Shown: positions 1-9,211 of the stretch, in pieces | Layout: the number at the start of each line of letters is the position of its first letter | How positions within the stretch are numbered: position 1 is the first letter of the stretch | Origin: Nitratireductor arenosus | GTDB taxonomy: Bacteria; Pseudomonadota; Alphaproteobacteria; Rhizobiales; Rhizobiaceae | NCBI RefSeq assembly: GCF_009742725.1 | Contig: NZ_WPHG01000009.1 | Location: 1 to 64,000 of the forward strand | Direction of reading: 5' to 3' | Length of the DNA: 64,000 nucleotides | The notes under the pieces: generated by a model | The model's database searches: none | Told to the model about the DNA's origin: nothing | What the model saw: the letters and a program-made list of their open reading frames with translations, nothing else | Translations under genes and position numbers: made by a program

Positions 1-1380
1 GCCGCGATCGACCTGCGCCTGGTCATGCCGGCCATGGATAGCGAGGACGGCAACAAGCTCAACGCGCTTGTCCGCAACACATTTCGCATCTGGCAGGAGA
101 CGGCGACAAGCGAATATCTCCGCAAGGACGGCAAGCCCTTCGACAAGCCCGGCGCCGGCCAGCTCATCTTCTCCGATCTCGGCACTATCAATGTCGAAGC
201 CTCCCGCGGCTTTTCGGCCTATCGCTGGATCCGCGACGAGCTGGTTCGCCTCGGCGTGCCGTCCTCAGAAATCGCCTATATGCAGGACTTCAAGAAGTCC
301 GAGGCCAAGCAGCGGCTGTTCAACGACTTCAATGCCGGCAAGGTCCGTATCCTGATCGGATCGTCTGAAACCATGGGCACGGGCGTCAATGTGCAGGCGC
401 GGCTGAAGGCGCTGCACCATCTCGACGTGCCGTGGCTGCCGTCCCAGATCGAGCAGCGCGAAGGCCGCATCGTCCGCCAGGGCAACCAGCACGACGAGAT
501 CGGGCTCTTTGCGTATGCGACGCTCGGTTCGCTCGACGCCACCATGTGGCAGAACAACGAGCGCAAGGCCCGGTTCATCGCCGCGGCTCTCTCGGGGGAC
601 ACATCCATTCGACGCCTGGAGGACATGGGGGAGGGGCAGGCTAACCAGTTCGCAATGGCCAAGGCCATCGCATCGGGCGATCAGCGCCTGATGCAGAAGG
701 CGGGGCTCGAGGCCGAGATCGCCCGTCTCGACCGGCTCCATGCCGCTCATATCGATGACCAGCACGCCATCCGTCGTCAGGTCCGCGAGGCGGAGCGCGA
801 GATCGAGCTGTCGGGCCGGCGCATTGCCGAAATCGGACAGGACATCGCGCGCCTGGTGCCGACCGCCGGCGATGCCTTCACAATGACGGTGACAGGCGAT
901 GCGTTCCGCGAACGCAAGCTCGCCGGCCGCGCACTGATGAAGGAAATCCTGACCTTGGTTCAGCTCCAGCAGGAGGGTGACACGGTCATAGGCTCGATCG
1001 GTGGCTTCGACCTGGAGTTCTCAGGCGGGCTCTTCGGTCGGGACGGATATCGCTACACCACCATGCTGATGCGCACCGGCGCCGACTACGAGACCGAGCT
1101 TCCCGTCACGGTCACGCCGCTCGGCGCGATTGCTCGCCTCGAGCATGCTCTGTCGAACTTCGAGGGCGAGCAGGACAATTACCGCCGTCGGCAGGAGGAT
1201 GCCCGCCGGCGTGTAGCGTCCTATCAGCCACGTATTGGCGAAGCCTTTGCCTTCGAGGCCGAGCTTGAGTTGAAGCGGGAGCAGTTGGCCCATCTCGAAG
1301 CCGATCTCGCCGCCAGCACGGATAACAATCCCGGCCTTGTGGTTGGGGTAGCTGAAGGTGGCACTCGCCGGGCGGCGTGA
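1..1380 (+). CDS. Large helicase/DNA-methylase protein, C-terminal part (5' end outside window)
   Basis: The reading frame is open from base 1, so only the last 459 codons are present. The visible part is the second RecA-like lobe of a superfamily 2/SNF2 helicase. It has the conserved block QIEQREGRIVRQGNQ (helicase motif VI, arginine finger) and, before it, a GTGVNVQ-like motif V segment. The remainder is helical and charged. This matches the end of the very large plasmid and phage proteins that combine an N6-adenine methylase with a SNF2-type helicase (DarB-like), which are thought to protect entering DNA from restriction. The methylase itself is not in the window, so that part is family knowledge. 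Its place at the edge of an early-transfer region with ArdC supports an antirestriction role. Confidence 0.75.
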   Translation, partial: AAIDLRLVMPAMDSEDGNKLNALVRNTFRIWQETATSEYLRKDGKPFDKPGAGQLIFSDLGTINVEASRGFSAYRWIRDELVRLGVPSSEIAYMQDFKKSEAKQRLFNDFNAGKVRILIGSSETMGTGVNVQARLKALHHLDVPWLPSQIEQREGRIVRQGNQHDEIGLFAYATLGSLDATMWQNNERKARFIAAALSGDTSIRRLEDMGEGQANQFAMAKAIASGDQRLMQKAGLEAEIARLDRLHAAHIDDQHAIRRQVREAEREIELSGRRIAEIGQDIARLVPTAGDAFTMTVTGDAFRERKLAGRALMKEILTLVQLQQEGDTVIGSIGGFDLEFSGGLFGRDGYRYTTMLMRTGADYETELPVTVTPLGAIARLEHALSNFEGEQDNYRRRQEDARRRVASYQPRIGEAFAFEAELELKREQLAHLEADLAASTDNNPGLVVGVAEGGTRRAA

Positions 1381-1532
1381 ACAGGATCTGAGAAACCTCG
1401 CCGGCTGCCGAAAGCGGTGGATCATGTGCTTACAACACAAAAGAGCAAGAAGCGGGTAGCTGACCGGCTGGACGCCGATTTGCGGCAGCAACCGAGCCCA
1501 CGTCGAAACGAGCGAGATCGACGACTCGGCAC

Positions 1533-2111
1533 CTACAGCGCGGAGCGAAGCGCGTCGACAAATCTGGCGTAGGCGTCGTCGTTGTCTTTCAGCGCCTGCC
1601 GAAGGCCGGCATAGATTTCGAGCTGTACCCCGGCACGGGTGCTGCCACGGTTGCAGATATTCTGCGGTTCCATGCCGGCGTACTCGCCTTCCGTCACGAC
1701 GTTGCTGTCAAAACCGGCAGCGCGCAGTGCTTCATGAACGCGGCTCCGCAATTCAGCATCGCGACCGCCGACTTGCAGGGACAGTGCGTCTCCTTCGAGA
1801 CCATGAATGGTAATCACCTTCTCGCAAGACTCGATCAGCGTCAGCGCCCGCTTCTCGTCAAACCGATGAGAGGTGAGGTGCAGGGTGCGATTGCCCGTTT
1901 TTTTGAGGCCCCTGAATGCGTAAAAATTGTGATCGTCACCGGCAATCGACTCCGCAAGCTCGGCGGTGTGGAATTCGATCCCGCCCCCATGGGGCGCCGC
2001 GATTGCGACCTTGCCGCCGGCAACAGGCCGCGCAGTGACGTTGTAGTCGACGTTCTCTCGTTCCTTCTGGCTGAGCTCTTCGTAGCTCCCGTATTTATCC
2101 TTGCGCGCCAT
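1533..2111 (-). CDS. PghP/YjqB-like poly-gamma-glutamate hydrolase family protein (192 aa)
   Basis: The protein shows the zinc-peptidase signature of the phage poly-gamma-glutamate hydrolase PghP/YjqB family. A histidine/glutamate block APHGGGIEF lies at residues 39-47 (H41, E46), and a second histidine motif LTSHRFDE at 79-86 (H82). Both blocks are expected metal ligands. Family members cut gamma-linked glutamate chains, but the substrate here is unknown and bacterial copies are often of unknown role. It is the last gene of a five-gene minus-strand run; its start overlaps the end of the preceding gene by 17 bp, implying translational coupling. It may therefore serve the same system as the ATPase upstream, or be a passenger. 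No signal peptide is visible, so it should act in the cytoplasm. Confidence 0.7.
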   Translation of the reverse strand: MARKDKYGSYEELSQKERENVDYNVTARPVAGGKVAIAAPHGGGIEFHTAELAESIAGDDHNFYAFRGLKKTGNRTLHLTSHRFDEKRALTLIESCEKVITIHGLEGDALSLQVGGRDAELRSRVHEALRAAGFDSNVVTEGEYAGMEPQNICNRGSTRAGVQLEIYAGLRQALKDNDDAYARFVDALRSAL

Positions 2112-2604
2112 TGCTTCCTCCCGAAGGGCCTTTCCTTTTTCCTTTGAGGAAGATCACACCATCAAACGCGCCGAGCTTGGCTTTGTTGGCGTCCAAATAG
2201 CGCTTCCTGTTCGTAACCGCGGCCCCGGTCCCGAGCTCGGTGATCTTGCCGCCCCAAGAGCCGTCGCTAAGTGGGTAAATGACGATGTGGAAGCCATCGG
2301 TTTTGAGGTAAGGATTGCCTGACTGCGACACCTTCCACTTTCGCGTGAGCCACCGCTTCCGGCGGCCGGCCACGTTTCTCAGATCCTGTTCGCGGCGACG
2401 CGGATTGACGTAGTCGTCCTCCATCTTTTCCGCGCAGACGCAGCCTACATCGAGCCCATCCTGATATTCTTCGTGGGCCATGTGGTGGACGTAGCGGATT
2501 TCCGCCCGCCCGCACATTTCGCACTGTCCGTCGGGGAAGCCGAGGTCGGTGACGCCCTCACAGGTCCATCCTTTCTGGGGAACGCCCTTCTGATCCCAAA
2601 GCAT
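2095..2604 (-). CDS. Unknown zinc-ribbon-like protein (169 aa)
   Basis: I do not recognise the family. The N-terminal third has cysteines spaced CxxC (C28, C31) and CxC (C55, C57) with histidines between them (H40, H41, H44), which would make a small zinc-binding module. The C-terminal half is basic and mixed alpha/beta, with aromatic strands and a lysine/glycine-rich tail. The start lies 3 nt after the stop of the 306-residue gene, and the 3' end overlaps the PghP-like gene, so it is clearly co-transcribed. A nucleic-acid-binding or adaptor role within the cassette is possible, but this is inference from the zinc ligands and basic charge only. Confidence 0.65.
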   Translation of the reverse strand: MLWDQKGVPQKGWTCEGVTDLGFPDGQCEMCGRAEIRYVHHMAHEEYQDGLDVGCVCAEKMEDDYVNPRRREQDLRNVAGRRKRWLTRKWKVSQSGNPYLKTDGFHIVIYPLSDGSWGGKITELGTGAAVTNRKRYLDANKAKLGAFDGVIFLKGKRKGPSGGSNGAQG

Positions 2605-2607
2605 ATC

Positions 2608-3528
2608 TCAATCCCGATCGCTCGCGCCGTGCAAGGGAGCGCTGCCGTGTAGAAACATCTCCATCTCCTGCTTCAGGAGTTCGTCGTAGCGCGCCGATAG
2701 CTCGTCCAGGACTCCCATCATCTTCATCTGGCCGATCGACCAGATGGCTAGACCGCGATCGCCGAACGGGCCTCCGGTTGTCTCCTCGACGATGGCGAGC
2801 GCTTCCGCCTCAGTCAGCGGGCGGTGCAATTTCGCGCAAAGATAAGTATAGGTTGCCGGAAATTTTCCCCTGATCGAGCGCCAGGATTCCTCCGAGATCG
2901 TGGGCGCCTTAAGCACGGCTTTGCTGACGAGCCATCCTTCCGCGGCATGGGCGATGAGCTCGGGAAGCGCCTCGGCGATGCGCGTGCCCGCAGCGTGCTG
3001 AATGAATATTTTCGCTGGCAATGGATCGCGGCTCGCTTGCCATTCGCCCCATGCGAGCTCGACATCGAGCAGCAATGCGTCATTCGCCATCGCCTTCAGC
3101 CAACGTGCGGCCGCAGCCTTGTTTCCTCGATCAAACCAACGATCGAGGATTGCCTTCCGCGCCTCCACCGAAAGGAACGGATAGATGGCCGAAAGCAGGC
3201 TGTCCGTTCGCGGGCCTATGCGGCGGCCCCTGGCCGGCAGCGCAATCAGGTCCGCGCTTAATCGGTCGAGTTCGCTCGTGTTGCCGCCATCGTTCCCAAC
3301 GCGGATAAGACGTGTTCGGAGCGCCCGTATGAGCACCTGATCCGCTTCAAGATAGCGGAGTGTGGCGGTGCGCAGTTCCGCCGCGCTGAGGCAAGCCACG
3401 TAAGCGTGAAGCAGATTGCGGCCGAGATCGTCCCGGATATGCATCGAGCAAGCTTCAATGCGGCCCAGCTTCAGCGCGAGCGTCTCGTCCTCTATTGCGG
3501 GGGTGTCGTCTGCAGCTCTGGATGTCAT
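2608..3528 (-). CDS. Unknown alpha-helical protein in the ATPase operon (306 aa)
   Basis: No family is recognised. The sequence is almost entirely predicted helix, without membrane segments, signal peptide or obvious catalytic motif. It begins 3 nt downstream of the stop of the zinc-hook ATPase, so the two are probably translated from one message and may form a complex. A helical partner next to an SMC-like ATPase would fit an accessory subunit, but this is inference. There are no signs of decay: the frame is intact and codon use resembles its neighbours. Confidence 0.65.
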   Translation of the reverse strand: MTSRAADDTPAIEDETLALKLGRIEACSMHIRDDLGRNLLHAYVACLSAAELRTATLRYLEADQVLIRALRTRLIRVGNDGGNTSELDRLSADLIALPARGRRIGPRTDSLLSAIYPFLSVEARKAILDRWFDRGNKAAAARWLKAMANDALLLDVELAWGEWQASRDPLPAKIFIQHAAGTRIAEALPELIAHAAEGWLVSKAVLKAPTISEESWRSIRGKFPATYTYLCAKLHRPLTEAEALAIVEETTGGPFGDRGLAIWSIGQMKMMGVLDELSARYDELLKQEMEMFLHGSAPLHGASDRD

Positions 3529-3531
3529 GGC

Positions 3532-6183
3532 TCAGCTGGGCTTCTTGGCGTCCTTTTGGCGATCGGCAATGCTTGTGAGCCAGCTCTCCAGCTTGACGAC
3601 CTCGTCTAGAAGGTCCGCATGCGTGACGGTTTCCGGGTTCAGCGTTTCCGCCGTCGCGTGAAGTTCTTCGGAGAGACGACCGCGCGCGGCTGTGACGGTT
3701 TTCACGTCCGCTTCTTCGAGAACGGCTAGCTTGAACAGGCTCGTTCCCCTGATCGCATTGTCGAACCTGCCCAGCACGGGGAAGATGAAGTCGGCAATGC
3801 CTTGATCCCACGACTCGCGGAGCTGCTCGATGATACCCTTGGCGAAGATCGTCCGCCTGGCGTCGGCCCAACCATCGAAATGAGGTTTCGCCGCTTTCAG
3901 CTCGGACCGGAGCGCCTGGCCCAACTGCCACGCGGACTTCGCTTTCATCGGAAGCTCGGCTTCAACGAAGCCCGGACGACTCTGTTTGCGAGCTACCGTT
4001 TGGTAGTGGATCGGCATCGCCTTCGCCTCCGCCTCCCGGCGCAGTTCGAAAAGAAACGCGAGATCGTGCGTGAAAACGACGACTTGCCGGTGCGCGGATT
4101 CCTCGACAAGCCGGGCTGCGACACCCTTCCGATGAATGTGATCGAGGGAGGACATCGGATCGTCGAAGACGATGCCGGAATATTGCTTCGCGGTCACTAG
4201 CTCGGCCAAAAATGCCGCGAGCGCCACGCAGCGGTGCTCGCCTTCACTGAAAATATCGCCGACCGGCTCGTCCGGCTTCTCGACCAGTGTGACCTGAAAG
4301 TACGACACCGCCGCTGCGTCTTTGATCTTTTTCAGCTCGACGGGCATGCGCGCGAGCTTCAGCTTTTCGATCTCTCGGGCGAACCGCCCGCGAAGCGCGT
4401 TGGTAACGATGCGATCCGAGAGGTCCTTGTTTTTGTCCGTAACGCCGCGCTTGGCCGTATCCTTGATGGCCTTCCTGATTTCCCGCGCTACCTTGAGCCG
4501 CTCGATCTCCGCTTTTAGGTCGGGCACGAGCGCCGAAAGCCCCTCGCGTGTCTTGAGTTCCCGATATTCATCCAGCAGGGCTGTATATTCGGGGCTGCCG
4601 TGGTCCGCCGCCAGTTGGGCCGCCCGCGCTCCTAAGCAAGCTGACGCAACGGCGAGCTCGGCTTCCGGCAAGAACGCTAGCTGCTGCGGCTCCGCGGTTT
4701 CTCGAAGCAACGCGCGCAGTCGCCAGGCTGCGATCAACGCACATCTCCGTACTGAAATCGCAAGTTCCGCGTCGCCGACATCACCATCAATGAATCTGGT
4801 CAGCTCGAGAATCGATTTCATGTCGATCCTCACCTGGCGTGCGTCTGTCAGGAACGCGCGAAAGCGCAACTCGGCGGCTTCCTCCTCCGCGCGCGTGCTG
4901 CTCTTCACGAAACCCTCGAAAGCGTTGCGTCGCTTGATTGCCTCATCACCCAGCGGCTGCTGACAAAGCACGCAAAGCTCGTCATGGCCTTCTTCATCCG
5001 GAAAATGCTTTTCAGGGTAGGCCACGTCATCGGAGTATTTCCGGGCAGCCTCCCAGAGCGCGCGCCATGTCGGTTCACCGATATGTGGCAACGGCGATGC
5101 CGAGAATAAGTCATCAGACGCAAGCCGAGCGGCCGAAACAGCAGCGTCGCGTTCCCCCCTCAATTTCTCGCGGGATTGAAAGGCGTTTGCAGAAGCCGCT
5201 TCCGCAAGCCGCTTCAGCATTGCAGCACCATCGTCGAGACGGCTCTTGTGCTGGGCAAGACGCGTCGAGGCGCGCTGCGGATCCTGTGCAAGATCGCCTT
5301 CGAGCGTGATCAGCCGATGGTTTTCGTCGTCGGAGAGTTTTGCGAGCAGATCCAGCTGGACGACATTCGAAGTGGCGGAAAGTTCGAGGACGAACGCACC
5401 TGCCGCCGTGGCCGGATGGAGCTTAGAGTTCCTGATTGAAAGCGGCGTCTGGGCAGACAGCTCGGCGAGCTTGGCATCCAGATTGCTTTTCAGCTTGTCG
5501 CAAGCGCCGGCGAGGCCTTCGAGGACCTGCATCGGCTGCGGGATGTAAGCAACCGCGTTGGTCTTCTCGACGTGGACGTTTGCGCTGCGCGAGTCAAAGA
5601 TGCTGATTGACGGCAGATCGGGATTCGCCGGCGTATCGGGCGTCCATGCGAAGCTCTGCTCGACCAGTCCACGCACATAGGCCAGGCTTGCCGACTGCGG
5701 CGCCTGAGGACTGCCTTCAATGTCCCTGAGAATCTTCACCCCGCGGTCACGCGTCCGGCACGCGTGCTTGAGAATACGGACGAAGCCGGATTTGCCCGAA
5801 CCGTTGTCGCCGTAAATTGCCGTGAGGCCGGTCTTGGAGAATTCGAGCATCTGGTCGGGGGCGAGAGCGTTTATGCCCGTTGGTTTCTCGATACGCAGCA
5901 GGGAAATCGGTGCGCCCGTGGTTTGCTGTGCGGAGACGTGATCGCCAGACAAAAACTCATGCGGAAGAGTCGGGTCGAGGCAGAGTTTTGTCAGCTCGTC
6001 CAGGTCGTCGGAGGAAAGCGGCCCGCCGGCAACAAGGCGCCTTAGCGCATCCCGCTGCCATACCGGACGATCGCGCGACCATGCCAAGATCTCGGCAAAT
6101 GCGTCGCTCTCGCCGAAGACCTGCCCAAGGTCCGGCGTCGCGGAAATCGTAGGCGCTTCGTCCTTAAGCCCCTGCATCCTCAC
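3532..6183 (-). CDS. ABC/SMC-type ATPase with zinc hook, putative defence protein (883 aa)
   Basis: This is a RecF/SMC-like ATPase. Walker A is GDNGSGKS at residues 125-132. The signature loop FSEGEH is at about 645-650, Walker B IVFDDP at about 671-676, and the switch histidine VVVFTHD at about 701-707. Between the two ATPase halves lies helical sequence holding a CVLC pair (C404, C407), the hallmark of a Rad50/RloC-type zinc hook that dimerises the coiled-coil tips. Zinc-hook ATPases of this build are often found in anti-phage loci (for example the anticodon nuclease RloC), but I do not see a clear RloC nuclease motif in the C-terminal 170 residues. It overlaps the upstream XRE gene by 20 bp. 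Likely role: DNA-end or damage sensor and motor of the cassette. Confidence 0.75.
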   Translation of the reverse strand: MRMQGLKDEAPTISATPDLGQVFGESDAFAEILAWSRDRPVWQRDALRRLVAGGPLSSDDLDELTKLCLDPTLPHEFLSGDHVSAQQTTGAPISLLRIEKPTGINALAPDQMLEFSKTGLTAIYGDNGSGKSGFVRILKHACRTRDRGVKILRDIEGSPQAPQSASLAYVRGLVEQSFAWTPDTPANPDLPSISIFDSRSANVHVEKTNAVAYIPQPMQVLEGLAGACDKLKSNLDAKLAELSAQTPLSIRNSKLHPATAAGAFVLELSATSNVVQLDLLAKLSDDENHRLITLEGDLAQDPQRASTRLAQHKSRLDDGAAMLKRLAEAASANAFQSREKLRGERDAAVSAARLASDDLFSASPLPHIGEPTWRALWEAARKYSDDVAYPEKHFPDEEGHDELCVLCQQPLGDEAIKRRNAFEGFVKSSTRAEEEAAELRFRAFLTDARQVRIDMKSILELTRFIDGDVGDAELAISVRRCALIAAWRLRALLRETAEPQQLAFLPEAELAVASACLGARAAQLAADHGSPEYTALLDEYRELKTREGLSALVPDLKAEIERLKVAREIRKAIKDTAKRGVTDKNKDLSDRIVTNALRGRFAREIEKLKLARMPVELKKIKDAAAVSYFQVTLVEKPDEPVGDIFSEGEHRCVALAAFLAELVTAKQYSGIVFDDPMSSLDHIHRKGVAARLVEESAHRQVVVFTHDLAFLFELRREAEAKAMPIHYQTVARKQSRPGFVEAELPMKAKSAWQLGQALRSELKAAKPHFDGWADARRTIFAKGIIEQLRESWDQGIADFIFPVLGRFDNAIRGTSLFKLAVLEEADVKTVTAARGRLSEELHATAETLNPETVTHADLLDEVVKLESWLTSIADRQKDAKKPS

Positions 6184-6955
6184 CCCGCCCCGACCTAGCC
6201 TTGAGTGACTTTAAGGAGAGTAAGACAAAGGGCTGGCCGTGATCGATATTCACGCGCAAAGACGTCTCTCCATACTCTCCCGGAGGTGCGAGGGCGACAA
6301 GCAGCCTGCTCTGCAGCGTGTGCTCTTCGCACTCGGGCGGAAGTGTCATGCGCTCGGGAAGGCGGCGGAAGAACGACGTTTCATACGCCCAGACATCGTT
6401 GCCCTTCAGCAAGACGAGAAGCTGGCGGATGCGCCGGCGCAGCGCGATCTCTTTCCCGGGCTCGATATCCTTCAGTATGTCCCTCTTCGCATACGTGAGA
6501 CCGCCAAGGATTTCGAACAGCTCTTCCGCGTAGGCGCTAGTCTCTTCGGTCAGCGCAATTTCGATTGCCGTGACGAGGTCATGGGAATGCGATGCTTCGT
6601 GGTAGAGGCGCGTCTCGTTCGATGTGGCGTAGGCATAATCCCAATCGAAGCGCGGAATGATCTGCGGCGGCTCCTCTGAGGCAGAGTCCATTTGCGGGAA
6701 AGGAGGAACGGGTAGCGGCGAGGGTACTTCCGCCGGTCTTCCTTCCGAAAAAATGATGTGCTCGCGGCGGACGCCAAGTGCTTTGGCCAATCGGTCGACC
6801 GTCGTGATAGGAATAGCGGCGTTGTCGTTTTCAATCATGCGGAGCATGCGTTCGCTGACGCCGATTTCTGCTGCCATCTCCTTTTGCGTGCTCAGACGGT
6901 CGAGCCCCTCACGCAACTCTTTGATGGTGGCTCCCTTTTGGGTGTATTTCTTCAT
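6164..6955 (-). CDS. XRE-family HTH regulator with unknown C-terminal domain (263 aa)
   Basis: Residues about 20-65 form a lambda-repressor-like helix-turn-helix: TQKEMAAEIGVSERMLRMIE, then the typical TVDRLAKALGV helix. The C-terminal 190 residues are acidic and helical and of unknown family. It is the first gene of the five-gene minus-strand cassette and overlaps the ATPase by 20 bp. It probably represses its own operon and may release it on a signal sensed by the C-terminal part, as regulators of several defence islands do; that mode is inference. The ATG at 6953-6955 is preceded by a purine-rich AGAGG about 8 nt upstream. The promoter should lie in the divergent gap with the ParB-like gene. 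Confidence 0.75.
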   Translation of the reverse strand: MKKYTQKGATIKELREGLDRLSTQKEMAAEIGVSERMLRMIENDNAAIPITTVDRLAKALGVRREHIIFSEGRPAEVPSPLPVPPFPQMDSASEEPPQIIPRFDWDYAYATSNETRLYHEASHSHDLVTAIEIALTEETSAYAEELFEILGGLTYAKRDILKDIEPGKEIALRRRIRQLLVLLKGNDVWAYETSFFRRLPERMTLPPECEEHTLQSRLLVALAPPGEYGETSLRVNIDHGQPFVLLSLKSLKARSGRGEDAGA

Positions 6956-7405
6956 ATGTGCCTCTTTCCACTTGACACCATCCTACATCGGGATTGGCCA
7001 AAACGGGAGGCAGACGATCGGCATGCGAACGGCAAATAGGCGGCAAGAGCCCGCTCGTGGATAATATAGCGCCACTCGTTCCCATATCAGCTGCGCGAGC
7101 CACTCCGGCGGCTAGCTCTCCGGACCCTCCAAGCGGAGACGGAATTTGGTGAAATCGGGAGGGAAAGGAAACCCTCCTCGCGGATCGGCCGCACCGCTGA
7201 CGCTGGCGCTCAACCGCCTGGCTCGCGATCCCGGCCGCGTCGTCCTTCGCAGGGCTGATAGCCCCGCTTGGCCTGCCGAGCAGGGATGCTCGACAGGCAG
7301 TTGCACCGGCCCGTCCGCTCCGCGGGCCGGGGGATGTCTTCGGAAAGAAGACGGAGAAGGACCCGCGACCGGCGTGGTCCGCAACCCCGAAAACGGAGCA
7401 TCCCA
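6956..7405. other. Divergent intergenic region with structured leader
   Basis: This 450-bp gap separates the minus-strand cassette from the plus-strand ParB-like gene and must hold promoters for both. No convincing gene is seen. A frame open from 7268 into the ParB-like gene lacks protein-like sequence and is replaced by the ATG at 7406. The right-hand part (7248-7352) is rich in stem-loops and is listed separately. Confidence 0.6.
7248..7352 (+). promoter_or_regulatory. Structured 5' leader of the ParB-like gene (candidate cis-RNA)
   Basis: Four hairpins follow one another. The first is a 5-bp stem (GGGCT/AGCCC) inside CGCAGGG...CCCCGCTTG at 7248-7270. The second is a stem at 7271-7298 (GCCTG plus CGAGCA arms). 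The third is a perfect 8-bp stem CCGGCCCG/CGGGCCGG at 7306-7330. The fourth is GTCTTC/GAAGAC at 7336-7352. The first hairpin recurs with both inner pairs exchanged (GGGTC/GACCC) at 10989-11011, ahead of another gene. This supports an RNA rather than a chance repeat. Function unknown. Confidence 0.5.
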
Positions 7406-9121
7406 ATGGAACTCAAGTTTGTCGATCCGCGTGCGCTGAATGAGAATCCCGACAAGGCACGGCGTTCGAAGTCCAGCCCGCAGGCGGACGCCCTGCTGCT
7501 TGCCACGATCAAGGCCGTCGGCATCGTGCAGCCGCCTGTCGTCGCGCCGGAAACCGATGGCGGCAACGGCTATGTCATCGACGCCGGGCATCGCCGCGTG
7601 AAGCAGGCGATCGCGGCGGGCCTTGAGGAAATCGCCGTGCTAGTGATCGAGCGCTCCGAGGACGGCGGCGCCATGCGCTCGCTGGCCGAGACGCTCGCCC
7701 ATGAGCAGCTCAATCCCGTCGACCAGTGGCGGGCGATCGAGCGCCTGGTCGCGCTCAACTGGACCGAGGAGGCGATCGCCATCGCGCTGGCGCTGCCGGT
7801 CCGCCAGATCAAGAAGCTGCGGCTTCTGGCGAACGTGCTGCCGGCCATGCTCGATCAGATGGCCAAGGGCGACATGCCCGATGAGCGCCAGCTTCGTACC
7901 ATCGCTTCCGCCGCGCTCGAGGATCAGAAAGAGATCTGGAAGAAGCACAAGCCGTCCAAGGCCGATCCGCAGGTCTCATGGTGGGCTGTCGCGCAGGGTC
8001 TGACCAGGACCCGCATGTTCGCCAAACATGCCAGTTTCGGCGACGATCTGGCCCAGGCCTACGGCATCGCATGGGTCGAGGATCTGTTCGCCCCCGCCGA
8101 TGAGGACAGCCGTTATACGACCGATGTCGACGCGTTCCTTGGTGCACAGCAGGAGTGGATGACGAACCATCTGCCCAAGCGCGGCGTGATCGTCGAGGCC
8201 GGCCAGTGGGGCGAGGCCAAACTGCCGCCCAAGGCCGAGCGGATTTATGGCAAGCCCGGCAAGTCGGATCATACCGCTATGTATCTCGACCGCGATGGCA
8301 AGGTGCAGACAGTGGCCTATCGCATGCCCGAGGTAAAGAAGCCGAACGGCAAGGGGGCCGCGTCGGACGATGCCGGCGACACAACGGTCGTGGCCAAGTC
8401 CCGCCCGGACGTGACGCGCAAGGGGATCGAGATGATCGGGGACTTCCGCACCGACGCCCTCCATGACGCTCTTGCCCGCGCGCCGATCGAGGAGGACACG
8501 CTGATGGCGCTGCTCATTCTCGCCTTCGCAGGCAGGAACGTCTCGGTCGATTCCGGTTCCTCGGACACGGTGTATGGCCACGCGCGGCTGGAGCGCCATG
8601 CAGCCCTTCTCTTCGGGGAAGGCGGCAGGCTCGACTACGACCGTGAGACGCTCCACCAGGCCGCTCGCAAGGTTCTGATCGAGGTCCTCTCGTGTCGGGA
8701 GAACCGCACCAACAGCGGCATCGTCGCTCGGGTCGCCGGCGACACCATTGGCGCCGACGGCTTCCTGCCGAACATGGGTTCGGACGAGTTCATGTCGTGC
8801 CTGTCGCGGCCGGCACTGGAAGCGTCCTGCAAGGGCACGCCGGTCCTGCCGCGGGCCCGGGTGAAGGATACCCGCGCCGCCCTTGTCGAGCACTTCAAGG
8901 AAGGTACGTTCGTCCATCCTTCGGCCCTGTTCGCGCCCGACGTCGCTGAGCTGACGAGCTGGGCGACCCGGCATGCGGCGCCGGACGAGGATGACGAGGG
9001 CAGCGTGCCGGAAGTCGACGAGCTCGACGGCGATCAGACCGAGGCCTCCGCCCACGATCATCCGGTCGATGACCACGACACCGTCGAAAACACCGAAGCC
9101 TGGCGTGTCGCCGCCGAATAG
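7406..9121 (+). CDS. ParB/Srx-domain protein of the plasmid early-transfer region (571 aa)
   Basis: Residues about 5-100 are a ParB N-terminal (CTPase/DNA-binding) domain. A KSSPQADALLLATIK region leads to the diagnostic GYVIDAGHRRVKQA box. It is followed by a helical segment with an HTH-like stretch (NWTEEAIAIALALPVRQIKK). The long C-terminus is of unknown function and ends in an acidic Asp/Glu-rich tail. Proteins of this size are common on rhizobial plasmids next to ArdC and DUF736 genes and differ from the partition ParB (RepB here, 47106-48116). I chose ATG 7406 because of the ACGGAG ribosome site 8 nt upstream; the frame is open further back, but that stretch lies in the structured leader. 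It heads the plus-strand block of early-transfer genes. Confidence 0.75.
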   Translation: MELKFVDPRALNENPDKARRSKSSPQADALLLATIKAVGIVQPPVVAPETDGGNGYVIDAGHRRVKQAIAAGLEEIAVLVIERSEDGGAMRSLAETLAHEQLNPVDQWRAIERLVALNWTEEAIAIALALPVRQIKKLRLLANVLPAMLDQMAKGDMPDERQLRTIASAALEDQKEIWKKHKPSKADPQVSWWAVAQGLTRTRMFAKHASFGDDLAQAYGIAWVEDLFAPADEDSRYTTDVDAFLGAQQEWMTNHLPKRGVIVEAGQWGEAKLPPKAERIYGKPGKSDHTAMYLDRDGKVQTVAYRMPEVKKPNGKGAASDDAGDTTVVAKSRPDVTRKGIEMIGDFRTDALHDALARAPIEEDTLMALLILAFAGRNVSVDSGSSDTVYGHARLERHAALLFGEGGRLDYDRETLHQAARKVLIEVLSCRENRTNSGIVARVAGDTIGADGFLPNMGSDEFMSCLSRPALEASCKGTPVLPRARVKDTRAALVEHFKEGTFVHPSALFAPDVAELTSWATRHAAPDEDDEGSVPEVDELDGDQTEASAHDHPVDDHDTVENTEAWRVAAE

Positions 9122-9211
9122 GCCGCCAATCCACATCATCCCGAACCATCCCCGCCGTCGGCAGTCGCGCCGGCGGCGGTTCCGTTTCCACCATGAGCAT
9201 TGGAGACCACC

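Noticed and set aside
7268-7405. 46-codon upstream extension of the ParB-like gene
   Set aside because: The stretch is Arg/Pro/Gly-rich, coincides with stem-loops and has no ribosome site, while ATG 7406 has ACGGAG at good spacing.
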